Below, piece after piece: positions 53,011 through 64,000 of a DNA stretch of 64,000 bases. The notes below the pieces were generated by a model. The model did no database searches and was not told the DNA's origin. It worked only from the letters and a program-made list of their open reading frames with translations. Each line of letters starts with the position of its first letter. The first letter of the stretch is position 1. A program made the translations under genes and the position numbers. Origin of the DNA: Halomonas sp. Bachu 37 (GTDB lineage Bacteria > Pseudomonadota > Gammaproteobacteria > Pseudomonadales > Halomonadaceae); contig NZ_CP137552.1 of assembly GCF_039691755.1 (NCBI RefSeq), forward strand, positions 2,976,001-3,040,000. The letters are read 5' to 3'.

Positions 53011-53766
53011 TTACTTGAGCCAGATCACGCTGGCCATGCGCCCGGTAAGGCCATCGTCACGGCGGTAGGAATAGAAGCGCGGCTCGCAGGCGGTACAGAA
53101 ATGGCCACCGCTGACATGGGTGATACCCAGCGCTTCGAGCCGCAGGCGTGCCAGGCGATACAGGTCCGCCATGTAATGCCCAAGCCGATAGGGGCTATGT
53201 TCGAACGCATCATGCGCCTGGGGATGCACGCCGACAAACGCGTCGTGAACTTCCGGCCCCACCTCGAACTGGGCGTTGGAAATCGCCGGCCCCAGCCAAA
53301 CTAGAAGCTCATCCGGCGCCACGTCCAGTGCCGCCACCGTGGCCTCCAGCACACCTCCTGCCAGGCTTCGCCATCCGGCGTGAGCTACCGCGACCTTAGT
53401 TCCCGCGCGGTCGCAGAAGAACACCGGCAGGCAGTCGGCAGTCAACACCACGCAGGCATAATCCCGGTTGCGAGCCACCGCGGCATCCGCGTCCGGTAGC
53501 GACTCGTCGTAACACTGCTGGACCCACGCGCCATGCACTTGATTGAGCCACAACAATGGCCGCGAATCGCCGATTTCCTTGTGCAACAGGCGCCGGCACA
53601 GGGCTACATGGTCCTGGTTGTCGCCGACATGCAGTGCCGGGTTGAATGCCGCAAAACTATCCTGGCTCGGCCCGGTCTCGCGCGTGGTGACGAACGCCTC
53701 GACGTTGGCCGGCGCCGGCCAGTCGGGCTGGATCAAGGTGGGACGTAAATCTATGGCGTCACTCAT
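53011..53766 (-). CDS. pgeF: Peptidoglycan editing factor PgeF (YfiH/laccase-domain family)
   Basis: 251 residues. Metal-site histidines and Cys in [22 protein letters not shown] and [17 protein letters not shown], and the C-terminal [17 protein letters not shown]. The family removes misincorporated L-Ser from UDP-MurNAc precursors; older annotations call it polyphenol oxidase. Its start overlaps the rluD stop by four bases. Confidence 0.93.
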   Translation of the reverse strand: MSDAIDLRPTLIQPDWPAPANVEAFVTTRETGPSQDSFAAFNPALHVGDNQDHVALCRRLLHKEIGDSRPLLWLNQVHGAWVQQCYDESLPDADAAVARNRDYACVVLTADCLPVFFCDRAGTKVAVAHAGWRSLAGGVLEATVAALDVAPDELLVWLGPAISNAQFEVGPEVHDAFVGVHPQAHDAFEHSPYRLGHYMADLYRLARLRLEALGITHVSGGHFCTACEPRFYSYRRDDGLTGRMASVIWLK

Positions 53767-54722
53767 CGCATCGTCTCGCTGTCTTCGCGCAAGTAATCAA
53801 TCAGCATCAACAGATCGTCGGGCAGCGGCGCACGGAAGGTCAACTCCTCCCCCGAGGCGGGGTGAACGAAGCTCAGCTTGCGCGCATGCAGAGCCTGGCG
53901 GGGAAATTCGCGCAGGATCTCCTTGAGAGGTTGCGCCGCGCCCGGCGGAAGCTTCGGGCGCCCACCATAGAGCGGGTCTCCCAGCAGCGGATAGCGCTGG
54001 TGCGCCATATGCACCCGAATCTGGTGAGTCCGCCCGGTTTCCAGCTGGCAACGAACATGAGTATGGGCGCGAAAGCGCTCCACCACACGATAATGTGTCA
54101 CCGCCGGCTTGCCCGAAGCGGTAACCGCCTGGCGCTTGCGATCCTTGGGATGGCGACCGATGGGCGCATCTACCTTGCCACCTGCCACCGGCTTGCCGAT
54201 GACGACAGCATCGTAGTGCCTCGATACCGTACGCGCCTGGAGCTGCTCGACCAGGGCAGTTTGTGCCGCCAGGGTCTTGGCGACCACCATCAGCCCCGTG
54301 GTGTCCTTGTCCAGGCGGTGGACGATACCGGCCCGGGGTATCTGGGCCAGAGCCGGGCAATGAAACAGCAGCGCATTGAGCAGGGTGCCATCCGGGTTAC
54401 CTGCAGCGGGATGCACCACCAGCCCCGCGGGCTTGTCGATGACCAGCACCTCGTCGTCTTCATGGACGATGGCGAGTGGAATGTCCTCGGGCTCGAAACG
54501 CGTATCATCTTGCAGATGGGCTTCCAGAGTCAGGAATTCGCCGCCATGGAGCTTGTCCTTGGGCTTGCCGCGTTCCCCGTTGACCGTCAGCTCCCCCGAC
54601 TTGATCCACCCCTTCAAGCGCTCACGGGAATGCTCGGCGAACAGCTCGGCCGCCACCTGGTCCAGGCGCGCCCCCGCCAAGGTATCGGGGACGCGATGTT
54701 GAGCTTCAAGAATCCGGGACAT
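53763..54722 (-). CDS. rluD: 23S rRNA pseudouridine synthase D
   Basis: 319 residues from ATG 54722 ([20 protein letters not shown]), preceded by AAGGGGA. S4 RNA-binding domain at the N-terminus ([15 protein letters not shown]) and the catalytic [15 protein letters not shown] with the essential Asp, then [12 protein letters not shown]. It makes pseudouridines 1911, 1915 and 1917 in helix 69. Divergent from bamD, as in Escherichia coli. Confidence 0.95.
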   Translation of the reverse strand: MSRILEAQHRVPDTLAGARLDQVAAELFAEHSRERLKGWIKSGELTVNGERGKPKDKLHGGEFLTLEAHLQDDTRFEPEDIPLAIVHEDDEVLVIDKPAGLVVHPAAGNPDGTLLNALLFHCPALAQIPRAGIVHRLDKDTTGLMVVAKTLAAQTALVEQLQARTVSRHYDAVVIGKPVAGGKVDAPIGRHPKDRKRQAVTASGKPAVTHYRVVERFRAHTHVRCQLETGRTHQIRVHMAHQRYPLLGDPLYGGRPKLPPGAAQPLKEILREFPRQALHARKLSFVHPASGEELTFRAPLPDDLLMLIDYLREDSETMR

Positions 54723-54882
54723 ACGGATGATCCCCTTGGTTACGGCACGCAATGACCACCGGAAAGCCGGTCAAGGCCTGCGTTTTACGCCGAGGTGATT
54801 TATAGTGGGCTGATTGCCACCGATTCTACCACGCCCCCTTCGACTTTTTGGGGATGACGGCTTGTTTGATACGAGGATTACG

Positions 54883-55704
54883 ATGCGCGTTTTTATCGCT
54901 GCCACCCGCGTGGGCGCCCTAGCCTTGACCGCCGCCTTGCTAGCCGGTTGCGCCAGTAACAATAGCAATACCGAGGAGGGCGAATACGACAATGTCGCCG
55001 AGCGTGAGTTGTACGAACAGGCACGAGCCTCGTTGGACAACAATCGCTTCCCCGTGGCCATCGAACGGCTCGAAGCCCTGGACAGCCGCTACCCGTTCGG
55101 CGCACACGCAGAACAGGCGCAACTGGAACTCGTCTACGCCTACTACGAGAACAGCGATTGGGAGACGGCGCGCGCCGCCGCAAGCCGCTTCATTCGCCTG
55201 CATCCCGACCATCCTCAGGTCGACTACGCCTACTATCTACGCGGCCTTTCCGCCTGGCAGGCGGGGCGCTTCAGTCTCGAACGCCTGCGCCTGATCGATA
55301 TCTCCAAGCGTGACCTGGGCGCCTCACGGGATGCCTACAATGACTTCCGAGAGCTGATCCAACGCTTCCCGCAGAGCGAATACGCGGCGGATGCCGAGCA
55401 GCGCATCGTCTACCTGCGTGAAGTCCTCGCTCGCCACGAATTGCATGTCGCCGATTTCTATCTGCGCAAAGGCGCCTATCTGGCGGCGGTGGAGCGCGGT
55501 CGCTGGGTGATCGAGAACTACCCGCAGTCCAACTCCACCCGCGATGCCCTGGCCACGATGGTGGAAGGCTATCTGGGTCTGGAAATGCGCGATCGGGCCA
55601 AGGAAGTGCTGGATGTCTTGATTGAAAACGACCCCGACCACGAGCAACTGCAAGGGCGCCGCTTCGAGCCCAAGCATGTACAAGCCAAGCGCTTGAGCGG
55701 TTAA
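54883..55704 (+). CDS. bamD: Outer membrane assembly lipoprotein BamD
   Basis: 273 residues from ATG 54883. Signal peptide with lipobox LAGC (Cys23), then five TPR-like repeats (ELYEQARASLDNNRFPVAIE, AQLELVYAYYENSDWETARA, YAYYLRGLSAWQAGRF and so on). Essential part of the BAM complex that inserts beta-barrel proteins; sits on the inner face of the outer membrane. The rluD-bamD divergent pair is conserved in gammaproteobacteria. Confidence 0.95.
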   Translation: MRVFIAATRVGALALTAALLAGCASNNSNTEEGEYDNVAERELYEQARASLDNNRFPVAIERLEALDSRYPFGAHAEQAQLELVYAYYENSDWETARAAASRFIRLHPDHPQVDYAYYLRGLSAWQAGRFSLERLRLIDISKRDLGASRDAYNDFRELIQRFPQSEYAADAEQRIVYLREVLARHELHVADFYLRKGAYLAAVERGRWVIENYPQSNSTRDALATMVEGYLGLEMRDRAKEVLDVLIENDPDHEQLQGRRFEPKHVQAKRLSG

Positions 55705-55731
55705 CAGTATCTCCCGCTGAAAATCTTGTAC

Positions 55732-55757
55732 AAAACCACGCCCAGGCGTGGTTTTTT
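55732..55757 (+). terminator. Terminator after bamD
   Basis: ACCACGC (55735-55741) and GCGTGGT (55746-55752) with a four-base loop, A run before and T run after. Confidence 0.9.
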
Positions 55758-55807
55758 ATTGTCTCGACTTCCGAAAACTTGGGAAAACAAAACGCTGCAT
55801 CGCCTGA

Positions 55808-57475
55808 ATAGGCACACGCCTGGCACTCGGTTTTTCCATCATCCTGGCCCTGCTCATCCTGTTGACCATCATCGGCATTCAGCAGGTCAACCGCATCGAA
55901 CGCGACCTCACCACCATCAATGACGTCAACAGCGCCAAGCAGCGCCATGCCATCGATTGGCGCGGCAGTGTGCATGATCGTGCCATTGTGCTTCGCGATA
56001 TCGTGCTTGCCACGCAAGCGAGCCGAATTCCGCCATTGCTGGAGGATATGCAGCGCCTTGAAGGAGGTTACAGCGCCGCTGCCGACGCCATGCAGACCAC
56101 GCTGGAAGACGTATCACCCAGCGCCGAAGAGCAGCGATTGCTGCAGAATATCCGTGAGCAAGCAACAGCGACCGAACGGCTTACCCAGGAGGTCATTGAC
56201 GAGGTGCTCGCCGGCAATCGACAAGCCGCCCGCCAGTTGCTGGCCGACCAGACCGGCCCTGCCTACCGCGAGTGGCTCACCCGCATCAATGGTTTTATCG
56301 ACTTGCAAGGCCAGCTCAATGACACGGTGACCCGGTCCGCCCGAGGCACCGCTGAAGGCTTTCAGATGCTGATGCTGGGTTTGACTCTGGTGGCCCTGGT
56401 TATCGGCGGACTTATCGCCTTCGTCATGTCACGCCAGCTGCTGCGCGAGCTGGGCGCCGAGCCCTATGAGGTAAAAGCCTTTGCCGAAGCGGTGGGTCGC
56501 GGCGAATTGACCACTCAGGGCCGGTTACGCCAAGGCGATACCCGTAGCATCATGGCCTCGCAGGTGGAAATGGCGCGCCAGCTGCAGAGCATCGTCACTC
56601 AGGTACGCGCTTCGGCGGAAGCGGTAGCCGGCAATAGCGAACAGATTGCCGAGGGCAACAACGACCTGTCCTCGCGGACCGAGCAGCAGGCCAGCGCCCT
56701 GGCCCAGACCGCCTCTGCCATGGAAGAACTCAACAGCACGGTCCAGCAGAACGCAGACAATGCCCAGCAGGCTAGCCAGGAAGCGGCGGGAGCATCACGC
56801 ATCGCCTCGCGCAGTGGTGACGCGGTGCATCAGGTCGTAGCCACCATGAACGACCTGGACAAGAGCTCGCAGGAGATCGCCTCCATTATCTCGACCATCG
56901 ACGCCATCGCCTTTCAGACCAATATCCTGGCGCTCAATGCCTCGGTGGAAGCGGCACGTGCCGGCGAACACGGCCGCGGCTTTGCCGTGGTCGCGGAGGA
57001 AGTGCGCAACCTCGCCCAGCGTAGCGCCGACGCCGCCCGCGAGATCAATGAATTGATCACCAGCAACCTGGAGCGAGTCGCCCACGGCAACGAACGGGCC
57101 GCCGAAGCCGACAAGGCCACAGCGGAAATCGTCGCGGCGATCACCAAGGTCACCGACATCATGGAGGAAATCAGTCACGCCAGTGTGGAGCAGAGCAAGG
57201 GGGTGCAAGAGGTCGGCCAGGCGGTGACGGAGATGGACCAGGTCACCCAGCAGAATGCCGGGCTGGTAGCGGAGAGCGCCACCGCCGCCAACAACCTGCG
57301 CCAGAATGCTCACCAATTGCTGGGAGCGATGGCGGTATTCAAGCTTCCCGATGCCAATCCGGCGACCAGGGCCGCATCAGCTGCACCCGCCTCTGCCGCA
57401 CCGGAAGCCTCCAGCGCAAGATTGCCGACACCGCTCAAGCAGCAACAAGCCGCGCTGGAATGGGAAAGCTTCTAA
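55808..57475 (+). CDS. Methyl-accepting chemotaxis protein with a damaged N-terminus
   Basis: The frame encodes a first membrane helix ([20 protein letters not shown]), a four-helix-type periplasmic domain, a second helix ([17 protein letters not shown]), a HAMP-like linker and the signalling hairpin ([37 protein letters not shown]). It ends with EWESF, the xWxxF tether for CheR/CheB. No ATG or GTG starts it: an in-frame TGA lies at 55805-55807, and the first TTG (55862) is already near the end of the first helix. The lost start probably read ATG-CAT-CGC-CTG with two bases deleted before ATAGGC. The rest is intact, so the loss is recent or an unusual start is used. Confidence 0.75.
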   Translation: MGTRLALGFSIILALLILLTIIGIQQVNRIERDLTTINDVNSAKQRHAIDWRGSVHDRAIVLRDIVLATQASRIPPLLEDMQRLEGGYSAAADAMQTTLEDVSPSAEEQRLLQNIREQATATERLTQEVIDEVLAGNRQAARQLLADQTGPAYREWLTRINGFIDLQGQLNDTVTRSARGTAEGFQMLMLGLTLVALVIGGLIAFVMSRQLLRELGAEPYEVKAFAEAVGRGELTTQGRLRQGDTRSIMASQVEMARQLQSIVTQVRASAEAVAGNSEQIAEGNNDLSSRTEQQASALAQTASAMEELNSTVQQNADNAQQASQEAAGASRIASRSGDAVHQVVATMNDLDKSSQEIASIISTIDAIAFQTNILALNASVEAARAGEHGRGFAVVAEEVRNLAQRSADAAREINELITSNLERVAHGNERAAEADKATAEIVAAITKVTDIMEEISHASVEQSKGVQEVGQAVTEMDQVTQQNAGLVAESATAANNLRQNAHQLLGAMAVFKLPDANPATRAASAAPASAAPEASSARLPTPLKQQQAALEWESF

Positions 57476-57534
57476 ACCGCCTAGCGGGCAAGTGTCCAGG
57501 TCACCAAGCGGGACATGACAACAACAGCAGAAAC

Positions 57535-57562
57535 GACAACTCCCGCAAAGGCGGGAGTTGTC
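57535..57562. terminator. Convergent hairpin between the chemoreceptor and nadE
   Basis: Perfect 12-base arms GACAACTCCCGC (57535-57546) and GCGGGAGTTGTC (57551-57562) with loop AAAG. No T run on either side. Confidence 0.65.
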
Positions 57563-57597
57563 GTAGGTACAGGGTTAGTTAGCCTTCTCGCTCCGGC

Positions 57598-59229
57598 TCA
57601 CTCGCCGGGCTGCCAGCCATTGACGATGGGATAGCGCCGGTCCCGGCCGAAGGCGCGCGGCGTCACTCTCACGCCCACCGGTGCCTGGCGGCGCTTGTAC
57701 TCGCAGCGGTCCACCAGCTTGACCACATGATAGACATCGTCTTCCTCGTATCCCGCCTCGATGATCGCCTCGGCGCTCATGTCGCCTTCGATATAGCGCA
57801 TCAGGATGGCATCCAGCACGCCGTAATCGGGCAAGGAGTCGCTGTCTTGCTGGTCCGGTGCCAGCTCGGCACTCGGCGGGCGTTCGATCACGCGCTCGGG
57901 AATCGCCGGGGATTGCTGATTGCGCCAGCGAGCCAGGCGGTACACCCAGGTCTTGTAGACATCCTTGAGGGCGTTATAGCCCCCCACCATGTCGCCGTAG
58001 AGCGTGGCATAGCCCACCGCCATTTCGCTCTTGTTGCCCGTGGTCAGTACCATCAAGCCCTTCTTGTTGGAAAGCGCCATCAGCAGCACGCCCCGGCAAC
58101 GCGACTGCAGGTTCTCTTCGGTGGTGTCGCGCTCGGTTCCCGCGAAGCTATCCGCCAGCGTTTCGGTAAAGGCTTCCACCATCGGCGCGATGGCCAGGGT
58201 TTCGTAATGCACCCCCAGAAGCTCGGCCTGCTCCGCCGCGTCCTGCCTGGAGATATCCGCCGTATAGTGATAGGGCATCATCACCGTCTGTACCCGTTGC
58301 GGCCCCAGGGCATCCACGGCGATCGCCAGGGAGAGCGCGGAATCGATCCCCCCCGACAGTCCCAGCACCACGCCCTGAAAACCACTCTTGTTGACGTAAT
58401 CGCGCAGCCCCGTCACCAGCGCGCAGTAGAGGCTTTCTTCGGCTTCGACCTCCGGCTCGATTTCACCGGCCTGGGGCTCCCACAGATTGTCGCGTTGCAC
58501 GAACTGCACCGGCATCAGCCCTGCTTGCCAGTAAGGCGCCAGCACCTGTAGCTGGCCGAAACCGTCGACGCAGCAGGAGCCGCCATCGAATACCAGCTCG
58601 TCCTGGCCACCGATGGTATTGATATAGACGATCGGACGCTGCACCTCCTTGGCGTGCTCCTCCAGCAGCCGCAGGCGCTCGGCGGGCTTGTCATGGTGAT
58701 AAGGAGAGGCATTCAGGCTGACCAGGATATCCGCTCCGGCATCACAGGCCGCCTGTACCGGAGTGCCATCCCACAGGTCCTCGCAGATCAGAAGGCCCAG
58801 CCTGGCGCCCTTGTGGTCGAAGACCAGCGGCTCGGTGCCCGACGTAAAATAGCGCTGCTCGTCGAAGACCTGGTAGTTGGGCAGATGCTGCTTGGCGTAC
58901 TCGGCTTGCCACTCGCCGTTATAGAGCAGCCCGGCCAGGTTGTAGCGCTTGCCTTCCCGTACCCCGGGATAGCCGATGATCACCAGTACCTCCCGAGACA
59001 TCTTTTCCGCCATACGGGCACGGGCATGGCGCAAGCGCGCCTCCATCGACGGGCGCAGCAGAAGATCCTCGGGAGGATAGCCGGAGAGAAAGAGTTCGGG
59101 AAACACGACGATATCCGCGCCATGCTCGATCCGCGCTTCCCGCACGGCCTCGATGGCCCGGTCGGCATTACCGGGAATATCCCCCACTAGGGGGTCAAGC
59201 TGCGCCATTACCAGCGTTAAATCTTGCAT
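57598..59229 (-). CDS. nadE: Glutamine-dependent NAD synthetase
   Basis: 543 residues from ATG 59229 (MQDLTLVMAQLDPLVGDI). N-terminal nitrilase domain with Glu45 (VVFPELFLSG), Lys113 (YAKQHLPNY) and Cys149 (GLLICEDLW); C-terminal synthetase with the pyrophosphatase loop VLGLSGGIDSALSL and TTGNKSEMAVGYATLYGD. It converts deamido-NAD to NAD with glutamine nitrogen and ATP. Full length; last step of NAD synthesis. Confidence 0.96.
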   Translation of the reverse strand: MQDLTLVMAQLDPLVGDIPGNADRAIEAVREARIEHGADIVVFPELFLSGYPPEDLLLRPSMEARLRHARARMAEKMSREVLVIIGYPGVREGKRYNLAGLLYNGEWQAEYAKQHLPNYQVFDEQRYFTSGTEPLVFDHKGARLGLLICEDLWDGTPVQAACDAGADILVSLNASPYHHDKPAERLRLLEEHAKEVQRPIVYINTIGGQDELVFDGGSCCVDGFGQLQVLAPYWQAGLMPVQFVQRDNLWEPQAGEIEPEVEAEESLYCALVTGLRDYVNKSGFQGVVLGLSGGIDSALSLAIAVDALGPQRVQTVMMPYHYTADISRQDAAEQAELLGVHYETLAIAPMVEAFTETLADSFAGTERDTTEENLQSRCRGVLLMALSNKKGLMVLTTGNKSEMAVGYATLYGDMVGGYNALKDVYKTWVYRLARWRNQQSPAIPERVIERPPSAELAPDQQDSDSLPDYGVLDAILMRYIEGDMSAEAIIEAGYEEDDVYHVVKLVDRCEYKRRQAPVGVRVTPRAFGRDRRYPIVNGWQPGE

Positions 59230-59334
59230 GGGCGTAGAAATCTCTTGAGAATCCAATCAAACACTCATTGTCACGCAAGGGCGGCCGGCTGGCAAAGGTC
59301 TGCCGCCTTGTTCCCAACCGGGAGACGCAAAAGG

Positions 59335-59616
59335 ATGAACCTCTTGATCATACGGCTGATTATTTTCGCTGTGCTGTTTTTTGCCGGCCTCAAGCTTTAC
59401 CGCATGTACCGCGAATGGAAGCTCGACCACGATACGCGTGCGGAGCAGGAGTTGCGTCATGACGGCGGCCAGATGGTGCGTTGCCGCTGGTGCGATGTTC
59501 ACGTTCCCGAGAACGAAGCCCTGCGCGACCGCGAGCAGTGGTTCTGCTCCAGCGCCCACCGGGACCGCTTTCTGCAGGAACAGACCCAGGACGACAACGA
59601 CCAGTCCCCCCGCTAG
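59335..59616 (+). CDS. PP0621-like small membrane protein with a four-Cys/His site
   Basis: 93 residues from ATG 59335 after AAAGG. One N-terminal membrane helix (LLIIRLIIFAVLFFAGL), then a cytoplasmic metal-binding-like module CRWCDVHVPENEAL and WFCSSAHRDRFL. This layout is that of the PP0621 family found in pseudomonads and relatives; function unknown. It overlaps the thiO end by four bases on the other strand. Confidence 0.8.
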   Translation: MNLLIIRLIIFAVLFFAGLKLYRMYREWKLDHDTRAEQELRHDGGQMVRCRWCDVHVPENEALRDREQWFCSSAHRDRFLQEQTQDDNDQSPR

Positions 59617-60713
59617 CCCCCAAGCCGCTCGGGAGTCAGCTGATAGGGCGCCGGGTCGATGATCGGCTCGCGGCCCAGCAGCTGGTCCACCAGTAAGTGG
59701 GTGGAGGCCGGCGCCAACACCAGACCATTGCGGAAATGACCGGCGTTGACATACAGGTTGTCCCATTGCGGCACCTTGCCGATAAAGGGCATGCCGTCGG
59801 GTGACCCCGGGCGCAGTCCGGCCCAATGGTGCGCCACGGGCAGGTCTTTCAGGGCCGGCACCATAGCCTGCGCGCTCTGGCTCAGCGACTCTTCAGCAAC
59901 CGCGGACAGGGATTTTTCGAAGCCGGTATCCTCCAGCGTCGACCCTACCAGCAACAGCCCGTCGGCGCGGGGAATGACATAACGCCCGTTCATCAGCACC
60001 ACGCGCTCCACCAGCCCCTTGGGGGCCTGATACGCCAGCATCTGTCCCTTGATCGGTTTCACCGGCAGTTGAATACCCAACTCAGTGAGCAACAGCGACG
60101 CCCACGCCCCGCCACAAACGATGATTTCGTCCCCATGCACCACGCCATGGGGGGTCGTCACCCCGGTAATGCGCGCGCCCCGCTGCTCGAATCCCGTTAC
60201 CTCACACTGCTCCCGCAGGGTCACGCCGGGCATGGAGAGAAGGCGTGCCCGCAAGGCCTGGATGAGCCGGGGATTGCGTATGCTGCCCAACGTCGGCATC
60301 CATAACGCCTCCTCCACTCCCGCCACGAGATTGGGTTCCTTGGCGTAGACGAAGCGGCCATCCCGGCGCTCCAGCGGCTTGCCGGTTTCATGCGCCCACG
60401 CCAAGGCTTGTGCCTCGTCATCCACCTGCAGGTAGAGAAGCCCGCGCTGGCGATACTCGGGGTCGATCCCCGTATCTTCCAGCAAGCGCAGCGCAAGCGA
60501 GGGGTAGGCACCTTCCGACCAGCGCGAGAGGCGGGAAATCGGTGGCTGGTAGCGCCATGGGTAGAGCGGAGACACGATGCCTCCCCCCGCCCAGGACGCT
60601 TCCTGCCCACACGCATTGCGCTCCACCAAAATGACCTGACGCCCGGCATCAGCCAATTGCAGTGCGGTCATCATGCCGATGACACCGCCACCAATAATGA
60701 GGAAATCGCTCAC
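59613..60713 (-). CDS. thiO: Glycine oxidase ThiO
   Basis: 366 residues. FAD-dependent amine oxidase fold: LIIGGGVIGMMTALQLADAG, the segment AGGGIVSPLYPWRY, and the C-terminal HHWAGLRPGSPDGMPFIG followed by NAGHFRNGLVLAP. It oxidises glycine to the imine used by ThiG in thiazole synthesis for thiamine. No other thi gene is in the window. D-amino-acid dehydrogenase is the alternative. Confidence 0.88.
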   Translation of the reverse strand: MSDFLIIGGGVIGMMTALQLADAGRQVILVERNACGQEASWAGGGIVSPLYPWRYQPPISRLSRWSEGAYPSLALRLLEDTGIDPEYRQRGLLYLQVDDEAQALAWAHETGKPLERRDGRFVYAKEPNLVAGVEEALWMPTLGSIRNPRLIQALRARLLSMPGVTLREQCEVTGFEQRGARITGVTTPHGVVHGDEIIVCGGAWASLLLTELGIQLPVKPIKGQMLAYQAPKGLVERVVLMNGRYVIPRADGLLLVGSTLEDTGFEKSLSAVAEESLSQSAQAMVPALKDLPVAHHWAGLRPGSPDGMPFIGKVPQWDNLYVNAGHFRNGLVLAPASTHLLVDQLLGREPIIDPAPYQLTPERLGG

Positions 60714-60934
60714 AAGATCGTCCGATTTGACTTACAGAAAAAGGCGTAGCGAGGAGTAATGTTCAGAAGGACATATATTCAGAAGAACAATACCTTCAGA
60801 AAAACAAACAGTATGCCCATTGCGGCTGGCCATCAACGTGTCCTGGCTTCGCGGTAATTTTGCGCCGAACGAAGTTCGAAGCAAGCCATGAGAATAATGG
60901 CGATACGAGAGGGGTCAAGACTTGAGGATAGCCA

Positions 60935-61492
60935 ATGCCAACGTTTTCGCGAAGCCTCCACCACGCCCAACCGCGCCAGGGCGGCTTCACCTTGATCGAG
61001 CTATTGGTGGTGATGAGCCTTGTTGCCATCTTAGCCGTCTGGGGCATTCCCAGCTTTCACGCCTTCGGCGCAAGAACCTCGACTCATAGTGAAGTCCAGC
61101 GCCTCCAGCAGGCTCTTTCTCTGGCCCGTAATACGGCAATTACCCGCCAGAGTACCGTGACGTTATGTCCCGCCAATGCGACACAGGATCGCTGCATAAA
61201 CGAGTGGGATGGCCCTTTGATGGTCATCGAAGGCCTGGCCGAAGACACCTTGGATGAACAGGACACCATCGTGCGTGTCTTGCCCGCCACCAGCGGGGTA
61301 ACCGTGACGTATAACCGTCAGTGGCGGCGCATGCGCTACACCCCGCTGGGCCACGCCAGCGGCTACAACGGCCGGTTCTTCGTCTGCCCCGAGAGCATTA
61401 CCGACCATGACTTGCCAGGCAAGGAGATCGTGCTGAGTCAGTTGGGCCGGGTCAGGGTTCAAGGTGACATCGACTGTCCCCTCGACCCTTGA
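60935..61492 (+). CDS. Type IV pseudopilin of the GspH/FimT family
   Basis: 185 residues. Prepilin leader ending RQGG, then FTLIELLVVMSLVAILAVWG with Glu at +5 (Glu22), the substrate of prepilin peptidase PilD. The C-terminal globular part (LSLARNTAITRQSTVTLCPA, GWDGP-like NEWDGPLMVIEG, LSQLGRVRVQGDIDC) is FimT/GspH-like with four Cys likely forming disulfides. A minor pilin that initiates pilus assembly or binds DNA. It stands without other pil genes. Confidence 0.88.
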   Translation: MPTFSRSLHHAQPRQGGFTLIELLVVMSLVAILAVWGIPSFHAFGARTSTHSEVQRLQQALSLARNTAITRQSTVTLCPANATQDRCINEWDGPLMVIEGLAEDTLDEQDTIVRVLPATSGVTVTYNRQWRRMRYTPLGHASGYNGRFFVCPESITDHDLPGKEIVLSQLGRVRVQGDIDCPLDP

Positions 61493-61538
61493 AGATGGCC
61501 CTCGCCGCCTGATGTTGTTTCCGCTATGGCTTGATCTT

Positions 61539-61566
61539 CAGGTACGGCCTGTCAGGTACGGCCTGT
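61539..61566. repeat. Two perfect 14-bp tandem repeats
   Basis: CAGGTACGGCCTGT at 61539-61552 and 61553-61566, followed by a partial third CAGG. Located between the pseudopilin stop and the trxB stop. Confidence 0.95.
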
Positions 61567-61578
61567 CAGGGCGGCCTG

Positions 61579-62984
<1,406 letters not shown>

Positions 62985-64000
62985 ATGAGCAATATTCCCG
63001 ATACCCTGCAAACACTGGACGCAGGCGACCATACCTACCACTACTACAGCCTGGCGCAAGCGGCAAAGCAACTGGGCAATATCGACCGTCTTCCCAAGAC
63101 CCTCAAGACCCTGCTGGAGAACCAGCTGCGCTTCGGTAACGATGAAAGCGTCTCTCTCGAGGACCTGCAGGCTCTAGTGGACTGGCAGAAGGAAGGCAAG
63201 TCCACCCGTGAGATCGGCTATCGTCCGGCGCGCGTATTGATGCAGGATTTCACCGGCGTACCCGGGGTGGTGGACCTCGCCTCCATGCGTGCCGCGGTGG
63301 AGAAGCTGGGCGAAGATCCCGCTCGCATCAATCCCCTCTCGCCGGTAGATCTGGTCATCGACCACTCGGTGATGGTGGACAAGTTCGGCAACCCCGCCGC
63401 TTTCCAGGCCAATGTCGATATCGAGATGCAGCGCAACCGGGAACGCTACGAATTCCTGCGCTGGGGTCAGCAAGCCTTCGATAACTTCAGCGTCGTTCCC
63501 CCGGGAACCGGTATCTGCCACCAGGTCAACCTGGAGTACCTGGGCAGGACCGTCTGGACCAAGGAAGAAGATGGCAAGACCTTTGCCTACCCCGACACCC
63601 TGGTGGGTACCGACTCGCACACCACCATGATCAACGGCCTGGGCGTCCTCGGCTGGGGCGTAGGCGGTATCGAGGCGGAAGCTGCCATGCTCGGCCAGCC
63701 GGTCTCGATGCTGATACCCGAAGTGGTCGGCTTCAAGCTCACCGGCAAGCTGAGAGAAGGCATCACCGCCACCGACCTGGTACTGACGGTTACCCAGATG
63801 CTGCGCAGCAAGGGCGTGGTGGGCAAGTTCGTCGAATTCTACGGCGACGGCCTCAAGGATCTGCCCCTGGCCGACCGGGCCACCATTGCCAACATGGCCC
63901 CCGAATATGGCGCGACGTGCGGCTTCTTCCCGGTGGACGAGGAAACGCTCAACTACCTGCGCCTCACCGGCCGCGAAGACGACCACCTGGAGCTGGTCGA
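62985..64000 (+). CDS. acnA: Aconitate hydratase, 5' part, cut by window edge
   Basis: ATG 62985 behind GAGGAGGAG; 338 codons are visible and open to the window end. The AcnA/IRP-type sequence is clear: [70 protein letters not shown] and [17 protein letters not shown]. It interconverts citrate and isocitrate with a 4Fe-4S cluster in the TCA cycle. The cluster cysteines of the later part lie outside the window. Confidence 0.96.
   Translation, partial: MSNIPDTLQTLDAGDHTYHYYSLAQAAKQLGNIDRLPKTLKTLLENQLRFGNDESVSLEDLQALVDWQKEGKSTREIGYRPARVLMQDFTGVPGVVDLASMRAAVEKLGEDPARINPLSPVDLVIDHSVMVDKFGNPAAFQANVDIEMQRNRERYEFLRWGQQAFDNFSVVPPGTGICHQVNLEYLGRTVWTKEEDGKTFAYPDTLVGTDSHTTMINGLGVLGWGVGGIEAEAAMLGQPVSMLIPEVVGFKLTGKLREGITATDLVLTVTQMLRSKGVVGKFVEFYGDGLKDLPLADRATIANMAPEYGATCGFFPVDEETLNYLRLTGREDDHLELV

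Noticed and set aside
60740..60810. Three TTCAGAA words as a regulatory repeat array
   Set aside because: The words are short, spaced unevenly and lie in AT-rich DNA after the thiO start; chance or simple duplication explains them.

Overview
The window reads as about 60-65 percent GC chromosome of a halophilic gammaproteobacterium, most likely Halomonadaceae (Halomonas or a close relative). This is inferred from the bamD/rluD-pgeF-clpB neighbourhood, an ilvB-ilvH/ilvY/ilvC set, acidic periplasmic proteins and a 16S-Ile-Ala-23S-5S rRNA operon. No search could be run, so the genus is an inference.

Positions 1-7.3 kb are accessory and decayed. They hold the 3' end of a conflict-type helicase, a HigBA-like toxin-antitoxin pair whose toxin is split by a -1 frameshift, and a 3' fragment of tRNA-fMet with its terminator that looks like the right att site of an integrated element. 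A membrane-anchored RES-domain protein, a broken MFS transporter and an acyl-CoA dehydrogenase pair truncated by an IS3-family element follow.

From 7.8 to 17.9 kb lie a sodium:solute symporter with a 42-residue small partner and a complete zeaxanthin-glucoside pathway. crtE is divergent from idi-crtX-crtY-crtI-crtB, and crtZ is convergent and overlaps crtB. A secreted thioredoxin-like gene overlaps the crtZ start.

From 18 to 38.6 kb there are three secreted PRC-barrel proteins, two of them with an unusual nine-residue PxVxV repeat. There is also a TelA-type protein with a membrane coiled-coil partner, an exo/endonuclease/phosphatase protein, and housekeeping or unknown genes (cnoX-like, patB/malY-like, thioesterase, DUF501, LOG, exonuclease, aldo/keto reductase, yaaA, isochorismatase). 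Two 1235-bp copies of one IS3-family element lie in opposite orientation at 24.7 and 37.4 kb. The first sits inside another IS3-family element that itself interrupts the third PRC-barrel gene.

From 38.7 to 64 kb is core genome: an rRNA operon on the minus strand, pssA, ilvC, ilvY, ilvH, ilvB, clpB with a heat-shock-type promoter, pgeF, rluD, bamD, a chemoreceptor with a damaged N-terminus, nadE, a PP0621-like membrane protein, thiO, a fimT/gspH pseudopilin, trxB, and the 5' part of acnA cut by the window end. No CRISPR array was seen.
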